Shown here piece after piece: positions 32,524 through 41,554 of a stretch of 57,855 nt of DNA. Each line of letters starts with the position of its first letter. Positions within the stretch are counted from its first letter, which is position 1. Source of the DNA: an uncultured Eubacteriales bacterium (GTDB lineage: Bacteria > Bacillota > Clostridia > Christensenellales > Aristaeellaceae); the NCBI GenBank assembly GCA_902777335.1, contig CACYTF010000013.1, forward strand, positions 1 through 57,855, read 5' to 3'. The notes under the pieces were generated by a model, which was given only the letters and a program-made list of their open reading frames with translations, did not search any database and was not told the origin of the DNA. The position numbers and the translations under genes are program-made.

Positions 32524-34215
32524 TCATCCCTCCTCGGCGTCGGTGACGGGCAGTTCGATCCAGGACCCCTCCGCGCCGCCGGTCAGTATCCGGTGGCAGG
32601 CCGCGCGCATGCGCGTGCCATGGGCGGTGGATTCCCCGGTGTTCAGGTTCCGGTCGCAGTACGGGTACAGCTGGCCCATGACCTGCAGGCCGACGCGGTG
32701 GCCCGGCAGGAAGGTGTTGGCGGCGTTGCCCACGTCCCAGCGGTATTCGATGAACGCGCCGGGCTCGATCAGGCGGGGCTCGAAGCGCCGGTTCTGGTGC
32801 CTGGCGCGGATCAGCCCGGAGAGCAGCTCCGTCTGGCGGCCGTCCGGCGCGATGTCCAGCAGCCGGCAGGCGTAGTCGGTGTCCGGCGCGTCCACCGCGG
32901 CGTACAGCCGCGCCGCCATCGTGCCGGCGAAGGTCAAAGGCCGGGTCAGCGGCTCGGTGCAAAAGAGCGCGCCGTCCGCCCGGGCGGTCACCGCGCTCCA
33001 GTCGGCGGTCAGCCGGCGGCCCTTTGCGTCCACGGTGTCGGAGGGCATCGGACGGGCGGGATCGACGGTGTAGCGCACCTCGGCGCGCTGTTGGGCCGGG
33101 GCCTCGTCCAGCGTGCCGTTTGCGCCCAGGTAGAACCGCTTCATCCGCGCCTGGGGCGGCGGCCAGTCCCGGGCCGTCTGCCAGCGGTTGCTGCCGCGCA
33201 CGAAGTAGCGCACCCGGGGTTCTTCGGGCACTTCCAGGCCCTTCAGCCAGCGGTCGAACCAGCGGTGCATGGCCTCGAACACGCCCGCCGCGACGCCGGA
33301 GGCCGCGTCGGTGAAGTCCTCGCCCTCGATGATCGAGGGCAGTTCGCCGCCGTGGGGCCATATGCCCACCAGCAGGCGCGCGTTGTCGCGGGTCAGCGCA
33401 TCCGCGCTCTTGCGGGCCGCGAGGAAGCCCTCGATGGTCCACTCCCGGGCGGCGTCCAGCCAGCCGGTGCCGTACAGCGCCGGCACGTGCACGCGGTCGT
33501 AGTCCACGGGCATGCGCATACGCCGCCAGTATTCGGGGTCCTCCGCGCCGGCCATCACGTTTAGATAGTCGCGGAAGATGGGCACCTCATCGAACCGCGC
33601 CGCGGCGCAACCGTCCAGCGGCAGCTCCATCAGCATGTCGGCCAGGTGGGGGAGGTTTTCCTTCAACTGCGATACGACCCGCTCCCGGGCGGCGGGGTCG
33701 GGGATGTAGTTCTCCGGGTGGGCCAGCGCCTGGGCGTAGGCCCAGTACAGGTGCTGCATGTGGCGCACGTGGCCGCTGCGGATGCCGAAGGGGTGCAGCG
33801 ACGGGGACATGAACGGGCAGATGGCCTTCAGGTGCGGCGGCGCGCACGAGGCCGCGGCGGTCTGCACGAAGCCCGGATAGGACAGGCCGAACATGCCCAC
33901 CGCCCCGTCGCAGAAGGGCTGGGCCGCCAGCCACTCCACGGCGTCGTAGCCGTCCTCCATCTCGTTCTGGCCGTTGAGCCCCAGCGCGCCTTCGCTGTCG
34001 CCGGTGCCCCGCAGGTCCTGCGCCGCCACGGCGTAGCCCGCCGCCACCAGCTCCGGGAAGCGCCCGTACAGCGGGTCGCCCTCAATGCCGCCCCGCCCGT
34101 AGGGCGTGCGCATCAGCACCAGCGGCCACGCGCCGTCCTCATCGGGCAGGTAGAGATCGGTGGCCAGCCTGCAGCCGTCCCGCATGGGGCAAAACACGTT
34201 TCTGCGAACGATCAT
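32524..34215 (-). CDS. CocE/NonD-family hydrolase, catalytic residues intact
   Basis: A 563-aa X-Pro dipeptidyl peptidase/cocaine-esterase-like enzyme without signal peptide. Typical opening VFCPMRDGCRLATDLYLPDE, oxyanion-side MRTPYGR, DLRGTGDSEG, nucleophile elbow GLSYPG, acid in GTGWLDAARE and His in GIWPHGG; a beta-jellyroll C-terminal domain (~330-560) follows. Members cleave acyl esters or acyl-amides. The start overlaps the stop of the MFS gene as ATGA. The rightward operon has a paralogue that lost the same catalytic residues. Confidence 0.87.
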   Translation of the reverse strand: MIVRRNVFCPMRDGCRLATDLYLPDEDGAWPLVLMRTPYGRGGIEGDPLYGRFPELVAAGYAVAAQDLRGTGDSEGALGLNGQNEMEDGYDAVEWLAAQPFCDGAVGMFGLSYPGFVQTAAASCAPPHLKAICPFMSPSLHPFGIRSGHVRHMQHLYWAYAQALAHPENYIPDPAARERVVSQLKENLPHLADMLMELPLDGCAAARFDEVPIFRDYLNVMAGAEDPEYWRRMRMPVDYDRVHVPALYGTGWLDAAREWTIEGFLAARKSADALTRDNARLLVGIWPHGGELPSIIEGEDFTDAASGVAAGVFEAMHRWFDRWLKGLEVPEEPRVRYFVRGSNRWQTARDWPPPQARMKRFYLGANGTLDEAPAQQRAEVRYTVDPARPMPSDTVDAKGRRLTADWSAVTARADGALFCTEPLTRPLTFAGTMAARLYAAVDAPDTDYACRLLDIAPDGRQTELLSGLIRARHQNRRFEPRLIEPGAFIEYRWDVGNAANTFLPGHRVGLQVMGQLYPYCDRNLNTGESTAHGTRMRAACHRILTGGAEGSWIELPVTDAEEG

Positions 34216-35399
34216 GCTCTCCTTCCTTTCCGAACGCGCCTTTCATACCAGGCGAATATCGCGGCGCCCAGGGCCAGCGGCAGCGTGAACAGGGCGAACG
34301 CCAGGCCGTAGTTGCCGGTCAAATCCACGATGCGCCCGCCGATGGCGGGGGAGGTGCCCTGGCCGATGTCCGAGCCGATGTAGTAGGTGCTGGACGCGCT
34401 GCCGCGCCGCGCGGCGGGCACCGCCTTCACGCAGGCCGCCTGTATGGCCGGGCGGGCCAGGCCGACGCCCAGCGTCTTGACCACGGAGGCGGCCGCGAAC
34501 ATCCAGGGCGCGCTCGCCCGCCAGAGGATCAGAAAGCCCGCGATCATCAGCGCCAGGCCCGGGTACAGCGAGAAGGCTACGCCCCGGCGGTCGGCAAGCC
34601 TTCCGAACAGCAGGCGCGTCACGCACAGCACCACCGCCGAGATCGTAAAGTACCAGCCGATGTTGGCGATGCCCTGCTGCGCGCCGTAGAGGGTGAGCAG
34701 GCTGTTCTCCAGCCCGTTGGCCATCGCGATGGCCACGTCCACCAGCGCGTAGGCCAGGCACTCCACCGCGATGATGTCGGTCAGCCGCAAGTGCCACCGC
34801 CCCGCGGCGGGCGTCTGCTGGCGCTGGAACGGGCGCAGCGTCATCGCCAGCGCCGCGGCGACGAGGGCCAGCGCGCCGGAGACGGTGAAGTTCACCCGAT
34901 AGCCGCCCAGGTTGATCAGCCACAGCCCCACCGACGGCCCCGCGGCCACGCCCAGCGACTGAACCACGCCGTAGTAGCTGATGCCCTCCGTCACCCGGTT
35001 CTCGGGCACCAGCTCCGGGATCACGGCCATGTTGACGGTGCTGGAGAAGGCGAAGAACATGCCGTGCAGCAGCCGCACCGCCAGCAGCACGCCGTAGGAT
35101 TCGGAGATCCCGTAGAGTATCGTGCAGCCGGCCATGCCCGCCGTGGCGGCGATCAGAAGGAGCTTTCGGTCGCAGCGGTCGTTGATGACGCCGGTGAAGG
35201 GCCGGGCCACCATCGACGCGATCGAGAACGCGCCGGTGATCGCGCCGGACAGGGCGATGGCCAGGCCGATGCTGCCCAAATAGCGGGCCATGATCGTGGA
35301 GACCATCGAATAGCTGACGGAGACCAGGAAATTGACGAAGGTCAGCAGCACGTACTGCCCGTTGAGCAGCCGGCCGGGGTTTTTGTGTTCACTGGACAT
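34212..35399 (-). CDS. MFS transporter
   Basis: A 395-aa, 12-helix major-facilitator protein. The loop 2-3 signature appears as ARPFTGVINDRCDRKLLL and its repeat in the second half as FGRLADRRGVAF. It resembles drug or sugar efflux carriers; substrate unknown. It lies between ABC permeases and CocE, four nucleotides from the permease gene and overlapping the hydrolase gene. Such co-location suggests export of a product or release of the carboxylate freed by the esterases. This is inference. Confidence 0.88.
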   Translation of the reverse strand: MSSEHKNPGRLLNGQYVLLTFVNFLVSVSYSMVSTIMARYLGSIGLAIALSGAITGAFSIASMVARPFTGVINDRCDRKLLLIAATAGMAGCTILYGISESYGVLLAVRLLHGMFFAFSSTVNMAVIPELVPENRVTEGISYYGVVQSLGVAAGPSVGLWLINLGGYRVNFTVSGALALVAAALAMTLRPFQRQQTPAAGRWHLRLTDIIAVECLAYALVDVAIAMANGLENSLLTLYGAQQGIANIGWYFTISAVVLCVTRLLFGRLADRRGVAFSLYPGLALMIAGFLILWRASAPWMFAAASVVKTLGVGLARPAIQAACVKAVPAARRGSASSTYYIGSDIGQGTSPAIGGRIVDLTGNYGLAFALFTLPLALGAAIFAWYERRVRKGRRA

Positions 35400-35402
35400 G
35401 GC

Positions 35403-36296
35403 TCATCCCTTGATCGAACCGATCATGACTCCTTTCACAAAATAGCGCTGCACGAACGGGTAGACGCACAGTATCGGCAGCGTGGCCACGATGGTGATGG
35501 CGTACTTGACCAGCGTCTGCAGCGATTCCGCCGACGCCTTGACGCCGGCCTCCAGGCTCTTCTGGGAGTTGTTGATCAGCACCTCCCGCAAAAACAGCTG
35601 TATGGGCCACTTGCCCCGGTCCATCAGGTAGATGGCCGAGGTGAACCAGGAATTCCAGATGCCCACCGCCACGAACAGCGTGATGACGGCCACGCTGGCC
35701 TTGCTCAGCGGCAGCACGATGCGCACGAGGATCTGCAGATCGTTCGCGCCGTCCAGCAGCGCCGATTCCTCCAGCGCCACCGGGATGCTCAGAAACGACG
35801 TGCGCAGTATCACCATATTGAAGGCGTTGAAGGCCGTGCACAGCAGTATCGCCAGCCGCGTGTCGATGAGCCCCAGCTTCACGAACACCAGATAGGTGGG
35901 GATCAGGCCGCCGCTGAAGATCATCGTGAACGCCATGAACAGCATGAAGCCGTTGGCGGGCAAAAAGCGCTTGCGGGACAGCACGTAGGCGCAGGGGATG
36001 GTCAGCAGCAGGTTCAGGGCCACGCCGAACACCACGTAGAACAGCGTGTTGGTGTAGCCGATCAGTATGTTGCGGTAGCCGAACACCGCCTTGTAGCCGT
36101 CGAACGAGTACGGCGCGATGGGGAGCAGGTGGAAGCCGCCGGACCGGGCCAGCGCGCTGGGGTCTGAGATGGAGCAGCAGAACACGTGCCACATCGGCGC
36201 CAGGCAGCAGAAGCCGATCAGGCCCAGCACCACGGCGTTCACCGCCAGGAAGATGTACCTGGGCGCGCCTTCGTTGATCTTCGTACCGGATTTCAT
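35403..36296 (-). CDS. Carbohydrate ABC permease, YtcP/LplC type
   Basis: A 297-aa inner-membrane permease with six predicted helices and the EAA-like cytoplasmic loop (EESALLDGANDLQILVRIVLP). It belongs to the CUT1-like group that works with LplB-type partners and binding proteins of the LipO/YtcQ type. No ATPase gene is present in the window, so a shared MsmX-like ATPase encoded elsewhere is expected. It follows the LplB gene by 12 bp. Confidence 0.9.
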   Translation of the reverse strand: MKSGTKINEGAPRYIFLAVNAVVLGLIGFCCLAPMWHVFCCSISDPSALARSGGFHLLPIAPYSFDGYKAVFGYRNILIGYTNTLFYVVFGVALNLLLTIPCAYVLSRKRFLPANGFMLFMAFTMIFSGGLIPTYLVFVKLGLIDTRLAILLCTAFNAFNMVILRTSFLSIPVALEESALLDGANDLQILVRIVLPLSKASVAVITLFVAVGIWNSWFTSAIYLMDRGKWPIQLFLREVLINNSQKSLEAGVKASAESLQTLVKYAITIVATLPILCVYPFVQRYFVKGVMIGSIKG

Positions 36297-36308
36297 GTTG
36301 CCGCCTCC

Positions 36309-37223
36309 TCAGAACATGCTGCTGTCGGTGTAGGTCTTGCTGAGCTTGTTGGCGGTCAGCACCAGGATCAGGCTGACCACCGAGTTGAACAGGCCCACCG
36401 CGGTGCTGTAGCCGATCTTCTGCTTGACGATGCCCACGCGGTACACATAGGTGCTGATGACGTCCGCCGTCTCATAGGTGGAGGGGGTGTAGAGCAGCAG
36501 CACCTTTTCAAAGTTCACGTTCATGATGGCGCCGCAGCGCAGGATCAGCATGATGATGATCGTGGAGGAGATGCCCGGCAGCGTCACGTGCCACATCTGC
36601 TTCATGCGCGTGGCGCCGTCGATCTTCGCCGCCTCGTACAGCTCCTGGTTGATGCCGGAGAGGGCGGCCAGGAAGATGATGCTGTTGAAGCCGATGGTCT
36701 GCCAGACCTGGGAGACGGTGAATATCGACCGAAAGTACTGCGGCAGCGATATGTAGCTCCTGGGCGTGCCGCCCAGGGCTTCCACGATCTTGGCCACCAC
36801 GCCGCCGGAGTTGGTGAACTCCTTGATCAGGCCCGCCGCCACCACCATCGATATGAAGTGGGGGATGTAGCTGACGGTCTGTATGGCCTTCTTGTAGCGC
36901 AGGTGCTGGACCTCGTTGAGCATCAGCGCCAGCACGATGGGCGCGGGAAAGCAGATCAAAAGGTCCAGCAGGCTCAGTATCAGCGTGTTGGACAGCGTCC
37001 GGCCGAAGTACATGCCGCCGAAGAATTCCCTGAAGTTCTTGAGCCCCACGAACTTGCTGCCGAATATGCCCTTGACCAGCGAGTAGTCCTGAAAGGCCAT
37101 CGTCAGCCCCGCCATGGGCAGATAGTTGAATACCAGCACATAGACCACCGACGGCAGCAGCATCCAGTACAGCAGCTTGTTCTGCCGGTAGTTCAGGCAC
37201 AGCCTCCTGAGCTTTTGCGCCAT
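36309..37223 (-). CDS. Carbohydrate ABC permease, LplB type
   Basis: A 304-aa six-helix permease, first gene of the leftward operon. Signatures: LLPSVVYVLVFNYLPMAGL near the N-terminus, and the EAA loop ELYEAAKIDGATRMKQMWHVTLPG that contacts the ATPase. LplB/YtcP pairs import oligosaccharides or sugar derivatives in Firmicutes. The matching binding protein is most likely the one encoded at 43285-44895 in the divergent operon. The ATG sits ~65 bp from a sigmaA-like promoter. Confidence 0.9.
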   Translation of the reverse strand: MAQKLRRLCLNYRQNKLLYWMLLPSVVYVLVFNYLPMAGLTMAFQDYSLVKGIFGSKFVGLKNFREFFGGMYFGRTLSNTLILSLLDLLICFPAPIVLALMLNEVQHLRYKKAIQTVSYIPHFISMVVAAGLIKEFTNSGGVVAKIVEALGGTPRSYISLPQYFRSIFTVSQVWQTIGFNSIIFLAALSGINQELYEAAKIDGATRMKQMWHVTLPGISSTIIIMLILRCGAIMNVNFEKVLLLYTPSTYETADVISTYVYRVGIVKQKIGYSTAVGLFNSVVSLILVLTANKLSKTYTDSSMF

Positions 37224-37288
37224 GGGTGTTTCGCCTCCCCGCCACGGCGTCCGGGCATGCCGCCCCGGACCCCGCCTGTCTGTAGCCC

Positions 37289-37318
37289 ACTATAGCAAAC
37301 AAAAAAGAAGCCTGTAAA
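37289..37318 (-). promoter_or_regulatory. Promoter of the leftward transport operon, inside a terminator
   Basis: Minus strand: TTTACA (37318-37313), 18-nt spacer, TATAGT (37294-37289). The -35 lies in the loop of the terminator hairpin at 37301-37330. Confidence 0.45.
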
Positions 37319-37330
37319 CGGCTTCTTTTT
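37301..37330 (-). terminator. Rho-independent terminator after the AraC gene
   Basis: AAAAAGAAGCC pairs with GGCTTCTTTTT around TGTAAAC; U-rich ends on both strands. It insulates the araC-type gene from the permease operon. Confidence 0.8.
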
Positions 37331-37393
37331 ATGAAATATATGTTCCCTTTTTAACAATGGAGCCCGTTTGATCCAAATGCGGGTCCCGTTCTT

Positions 37394-39619
37394 TTACGCG
37401 CCATGGGCGTTTTTTCCGGCGTCCCGGAATTGCCCCGGCGTGACGCCCTCGTAGCGCTTGAAGATGCGGATCAGCGTCTGGCTGCTGCTGTAGCCTACCC
37501 GCTGGGCCACGTCGGAAAGCGTGGCGTCCTCGTCGTGCAGCAGTATCTCCTTGGCCTTGTCGATGCGGTACTGGTTGATGTAGTTCAATACGCCGATGCC
37601 CTTGCTGTTCTTGAACTCCCGCGACAGGTACGGCAGCGACAGCCCGAACCGGTCCGCCAGCATCTGAACGCTCAGGTTCTGGTCGTAGTAGTTGGCGCCG
37701 ATGTAGTGGGTGACCGCCTCTAACTTGGTGCTGAGCTGGTCCTGGGTCTGGTCGTGCTGGTCTTGCAGCTGCCGGAGGATCTGGAACACCACGTCCTCCA
37801 GCTCCTGCATCGTGCGGGCGTTCAGCAGCCGCTCCAGCAGCCCGCCCTTGCCCTTCAGCGTGTCGCCGGCCTGGGGCTCGGCCTCGTGGAGCACGTTGAG
37901 CATCATGTTGATCACGCCGTACATGCGCGTCTGCATCACCCGCAGCGAAACGCCCTCCTGACCGGTATAATAGGAAATGATCTCGTGCAGCAGCTGCTCG
38001 CCGGCGCCGTAGCTGCCGTCCAGCATCAGCGCCACGAAGCGGCGCTCGGCGTCCACGATGTCGTAGTCGCGCCAGGAGATGTCGCTGGACACCATCGTCT
38101 CGTCAAACAGCACCACCTGCCGGCCCGTCCTGGACACGAAGTTCGCGTATTCCCGCGCCATGGCGGCCTGCCGGCAGGACTGGCTGACGCCCTCCAGGCC
38201 CTCGCAGGCGTTGCCCAGATAGGCCGACAGCGCAGGGAAGGCCGTGTCCCGAGAGATCACGTCCTTGACCACATCCTGGGCGTAGAGCTGGGCGTCGTAC
38301 CGGCTCATGCCCTCGGCAAAGCCCAGCACCGCGGCATAGCCGCTGTCGTAGGGGCGAACGACGCAGCGGCAGACGTTCCCGCTCCGGGACACGAGCTGCG
38401 CCTCCAGCTGGGCGGCAAAGGCCTCGTCGTCCGGCGCGGCCCCGCCCTCGCGCTCCGGCTCCAGCAGCGCGGCGATGAACAGGCCGCCGCCGATGGTGCC
38501 CCGCAGCTGCTTTAGCTGCTCCGGCTCCAGCCGGTACAGCTTGCCGCTGAGCAGGGCCTCGAAGATCTGCCGGTTTTCGATCACCGACAGGCGCGCCAGC
38601 TCCTCCCGAAGCTCGCCGAAGCGCCGGGAGATCGCCGAGAACGCGCCGCCGCCCTCCTCGTTGGCCTCGAGGGTGCGGGTCAGCTCCCGGACGGGCTTGT
38701 AGTTGTGATGGGCCAGCAAAAACGCCAGCGCGCCGCCCAGGGCCAGCGTGCACAGCGTGAAATACAGAAACAGCAGCTGGCTGCTCTTGGCGTCCGCCAG
38801 CAGCCGGGACTGGGGGATCACCAGCGCGTAGCCCACGCCCTCCATCACGGCGCTGGGCTGGGCGACCACCACGCTGTCGCCGTCCGGCGCGAGATATGCC
38901 TCGGAGGACAGCCAGTCCCCGGCGCCGTCGCCGTGGGCCAGGGCCGACTCCGGCAGCAGCATCAGCGCCCGGCCCTGCCAGTTTTTGCCGGTGAGGTCGA
39001 AAAACGCCCGGGTCTTGGCGGTGTCCAGCACCAGGATCACCGTCAGCGGGGGCCGGCTGAACTTGATGCCCGACGAGACGCTCTTGACGAGCAGCAGCCG
39101 CCCGTTCCCGGTCACGCAGAAGTCCCCGGTGTGGCGCGCGCCCATCAGCGCCTCGAAGGCATCCTCCTCCAGGCCGAACTGCTGGGTGACGATGCGGCTG
39201 TACTGGTTGTCGCGGGTGTAGATGTGGTGGGCGTCGAGTATGCAGCCCAGGTTGTCGCAGTAGACGTAGCAGCCGCTGACCATGTCGCCGTAGGCGGAGA
39301 AGTTGGAGAGGAATTCGGCCCGGCGGTGGATCTCATAGTACTTCGCGGCGTCGAAAGGCAGCTGTATGAAGCGCAGCTTGATGATGTCGGAGGCCCCGCA
39401 CACGGTGTTGGCCATGTTGAAAAGGGCGGAGAGCCGCTCGTCGGTGACCCGGGCCAGCAGGTCCACCGAGTGGCTCCCGTCCTCGTAGGCGCGGGCGCGC
39501 AGGTTCTTTGAGGTATGCGCCTGCAGGACCCCGCTGAAGGCCAGCGGGATCAGCAACACGATCAGGTAGCAGATGATCCAGAGCCGGAAGGTCCGGGATC
39601 TTAAGAGGCTGTGTTTCAT
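37394..39619 (-). CDS. AraC-family membrane sensor-regulator (YesN/YtdP-like)
   Basis: A 741-aa one-component regulator. A membrane helix (~14-33) and a second (~297-318) bracket an extracytoplasmic Cache-like sensor; the cytoplasmic side has a helical linker and a C-terminal double helix-turn-helix (~635-735: VQMLADRFGLSLPYLSREFK; LSDVAQRVGYSSSQTLIRIF; YEGVTPGQFR). Such proteins sit next to LplB/YtcP/binding-protein genes and activate them on sensing the extracellular sugar. Here it lies between the two divergent operons, so it likely controls both. The ATG at 39619 is used since the first helix begins soon after; upstream in-frame text is not protein-like. The ribosome site is weak. Confidence 0.87.
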   Translation of the reverse strand: MKHSLLRSRTFRLWIICYLIVLLIPLAFSGVLQAHTSKNLRARAYEDGSHSVDLLARVTDERLSALFNMANTVCGASDIIKLRFIQLPFDAAKYYEIHRRAEFLSNFSAYGDMVSGCYVYCDNLGCILDAHHIYTRDNQYSRIVTQQFGLEEDAFEALMGARHTGDFCVTGNGRLLLVKSVSSGIKFSRPPLTVILVLDTAKTRAFFDLTGKNWQGRALMLLPESALAHGDGAGDWLSSEAYLAPDGDSVVVAQPSAVMEGVGYALVIPQSRLLADAKSSQLLFLYFTLCTLALGGALAFLLAHHNYKPVRELTRTLEANEEGGGAFSAISRRFGELREELARLSVIENRQIFEALLSGKLYRLEPEQLKQLRGTIGGGLFIAALLEPEREGGAAPDDEAFAAQLEAQLVSRSGNVCRCVVRPYDSGYAAVLGFAEGMSRYDAQLYAQDVVKDVISRDTAFPALSAYLGNACEGLEGVSQSCRQAAMAREYANFVSRTGRQVVLFDETMVSSDISWRDYDIVDAERRFVALMLDGSYGAGEQLLHEIISYYTGQEGVSLRVMQTRMYGVINMMLNVLHEAEPQAGDTLKGKGGLLERLLNARTMQELEDVVFQILRQLQDQHDQTQDQLSTKLEAVTHYIGANYYDQNLSVQMLADRFGLSLPYLSREFKNSKGIGVLNYINQYRIDKAKEILLHDEDATLSDVAQRVGYSSSQTLIRIFKRYEGVTPGQFRDAGKNAHGA

Positions 39620-39671
39620 AGCGCCGTTCCCATCGCCGGGGATGTGCCCCGGCGCGATTGTATTCCCGTAT

Positions 39672-39700
39672 ATCATACCCCGCCGGGCGGGCGTTGTCAA
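39672..39700 (-). promoter_or_regulatory. Promoter of the AraC-type gene
   Basis: Minus strand: TTGACA (39700-39695), 17-nt spacer, TATGAT (39677-39672). Confidence 0.6.
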
Positions 39701-39806
39701 CCGACGGCGCGCGGCGGGACTCCTGTTTTTTACCGATGGGTGTCCAAATTTAACATCCGCCGCCATAGGCCGAAAAAATGGATAGTGCCGCTGGAAAACC
39801 TGCGGC

Positions 39807-39835
39807 TTGACACCTTGTTTAACCGTTGCTATACT
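39807..39835 (+). promoter_or_regulatory. Strong promoter of the rightward esterase operon
   Basis: TTGACA (39807-39812), 17-nt spacer, TGCTATACT ending at 39835: perfect -35 and extended -10. It faces the AraC promoter about 105 bp away; the 305-bp gap between the genes holds both promoters and presumably the AraC operator, but no gene. Confidence 0.7.
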
Positions 39836-39924
39836 GCGCTTAACGGGGATTTGACGCGCCCGCCGGGCAGGGCGTTCAATCCCGGGTGAGCCAATACCAC
39901 TTCAGAAGGGAGCGATCAAAGAGG

Positions 39925-40737
39925 ATGAATACGCTGATGCAGATCAACTTCCGCTCGGAAGTTCTGCTGCTTCACGACGCCATGAACGTCATACTGCCGG
40001 ACGACCGCACCGAGGGCGATTTTCCGGTGCTGTGGCTGCTGCACGGCGGCGGCGGCAATGAAAACGACTGGCTGCACATGACGCGCATCCGCAGCTATGC
40101 CGACAAACACCAGATCGCCGTGGTGATGCCCCACGCCGGCTACAGCCGCTACTGCAACATGTACTGGGGCGCCGATTACTTCGACTTTCTGACCAAGGAG
40201 CTGCCGGAGATCGTGCACCACATGTTTCCGAGGCTCTCCAGAGAGCGGGAGGACCAGTACATCGCCGGCTTCTCGCTGGGTGGCAGCGGCGCGATCTCGC
40301 TGGGCATGCGCTGCCCGGAGCAGTACGGCACCATCGGCGTGATCTCCGCCAGCTCCATCATACCGCTGGAGCACCTGCGGCCCAAGTCCGCGGGCGGCCC
40401 CTCCGCGCCGGGCGGCCCGGGGCACATGAGCGTGAACATGGTGAACTTCGGCGTGGAGGACACCGGCGATCTGGCCGGCAACCCGGAGCACGACGTGCTG
40501 CTGAACGCCCGCAACATCATCGCCGAGGGCAAGCCCGTGCCCCGCGTGTTCCACGCCGTGGGCACCGAGGACCACGCCTATCCGGTGGGCCTGGGCCTGA
40601 AGGCCTTCTTCGAGAGCTTCGAGGGCAACCCCTTCCGGTACGAGTTCCACACGGAGCCCGGCGGGCACAGCGACGCGTTCAGGGACAAGTGGATCCGCGA
40701 ATTCCTGGATACGGTTTTGAAGGATCGGAGGCGATAA
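39925..40737 (+). CDS. EstA/esterase D-like serine esterase 1 (rightward operon)
   Basis: A 270-aa cytoplasmic alpha/beta hydrolase with HGGGGNENDW at the oxyanion side, nucleophile elbow GFSLGG, acid in GTEDHAYP and His in EPGGHSDAF: all catalytic residues present. It is the first gene of the rightward operon. The next gene is a paralogue, so the pair may act on different acyl groups. ATG at 39925 is chosen as the esterase fold begins there; GAAGGGAG and AAAGAGG lie just upstream. Confidence 0.85.
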   Translation: MNTLMQINFRSEVLLLHDAMNVILPDDRTEGDFPVLWLLHGGGGNENDWLHMTRIRSYADKHQIAVVMPHAGYSRYCNMYWGADYFDFLTKELPEIVHHMFPRLSREREDQYIAGFSLGGSGAISLGMRCPEQYGTIGVISASSIIPLEHLRPKSAGGPSAPGGPGHMSVNMVNFGVEDTGDLAGNPEHDVLLNARNIIAEGKPVPRVFHAVGTEDHAYPVGLGLKAFFESFEGNPFRYEFHTEPGGHSDAFRDKWIREFLDTVLKDRRR

Positions 40738-40738
40738 G

Positions 40739-41554
40739 ATGTCACTCATCAGAATGGATCTGTATTCCGAATGTCTGACCCGTATGGTCCCGGTCAACGT
40801 GATACTGCCGGAGCGCTCCGAGAAGCGCCGGCTGGACAACGGCAAGTTCCCGGTGCTGTGGCTGCTGCACGGCGCCACCGACGACTGCTCCATGTGGCAG
40901 CGCTTCACCGCCGTGGAGCGCTACGCCCAGCACCGCGGCCTGGCCGTGGTCATGCCCTCGGTGGAGACCAGCTTCTACGCCAACACCGACGGCGGGCGCT
41001 ATTTTGACTACGTCACCGAGGAGCTGCCCCGGATGATCTACAGCCAGATGCCCGTCTCCCCGCTGCGGGAGGACAACTTCGTCGGCGGCATGAGCATGGG
41101 CGGCCACGGCACGATGAAGCTGGGCTTCACCAAGCCCGAGAAGTACGCGGCGATGGGCATATTCTCCAGCGCCAACTTCATCGACATGATCGGCCCGATG
41201 ATCCCCGGCGGCCAGCGCCACCCGCTGAACTTCATCCGCTGGCAGGTGTTCGGCGTGGACGACGGCGATCTGAGCAAGTGCCACGACACCGACAACGACA
41301 ACCGCTACCTGGCCCGCCTGGCCTCCGAGAGCGGCAAGCCGCTGCCGAAGATATTCGCCTGCTGCGGCCGCCAGGACGGCTGCTACAACGCCGAGCGCGA
41401 GGACCTGCGCTACTTCACGACGCTGCCGAACCCCTATGACGTGGTGTTCTTCAACAGCGACGGCATACACTTCTTCGACTTCTGGGACCGGTGGCTCGAG
41501 GTGTTCATACAGTGGCTGCCCATCCGCCCGAGGGAGAACGAGGTGTTCGGATGA
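40739..41554 (+). CDS. EstA/esterase D-like serine esterase 2 (rightward operon)
   Basis: A 271-aa alpha/beta hydrolase beginning one base after the stop of esterase 1. LLHGATDDCSMW, nucleophile elbow GMSMGG, acid in CGRQDGCYN and His in DGIHFFDFW form a full triad. It is clearly homologous to both neighbours in this locus (shared SECLTRMVPVNVILP-like start and EELPRMIYSQMPVS segment). No signal peptide. Its stop overlaps the next start as ATGA. Confidence 0.85.
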   Translation: MSLIRMDLYSECLTRMVPVNVILPERSEKRRLDNGKFPVLWLLHGATDDCSMWQRFTAVERYAQHRGLAVVMPSVETSFYANTDGGRYFDYVTEELPRMIYSQMPVSPLREDNFVGGMSMGGHGTMKLGFTKPEKYAAMGIFSSANFIDMIGPMIPGGQRHPLNFIRWQVFGVDDGDLSKCHDTDNDNRYLARLASESGKPLPKIFACCGRQDGCYNAEREDLRYFTTLPNPYDVVFFNSDGIHFFDFWDRWLEVFIQWLPIRPRENEVFG

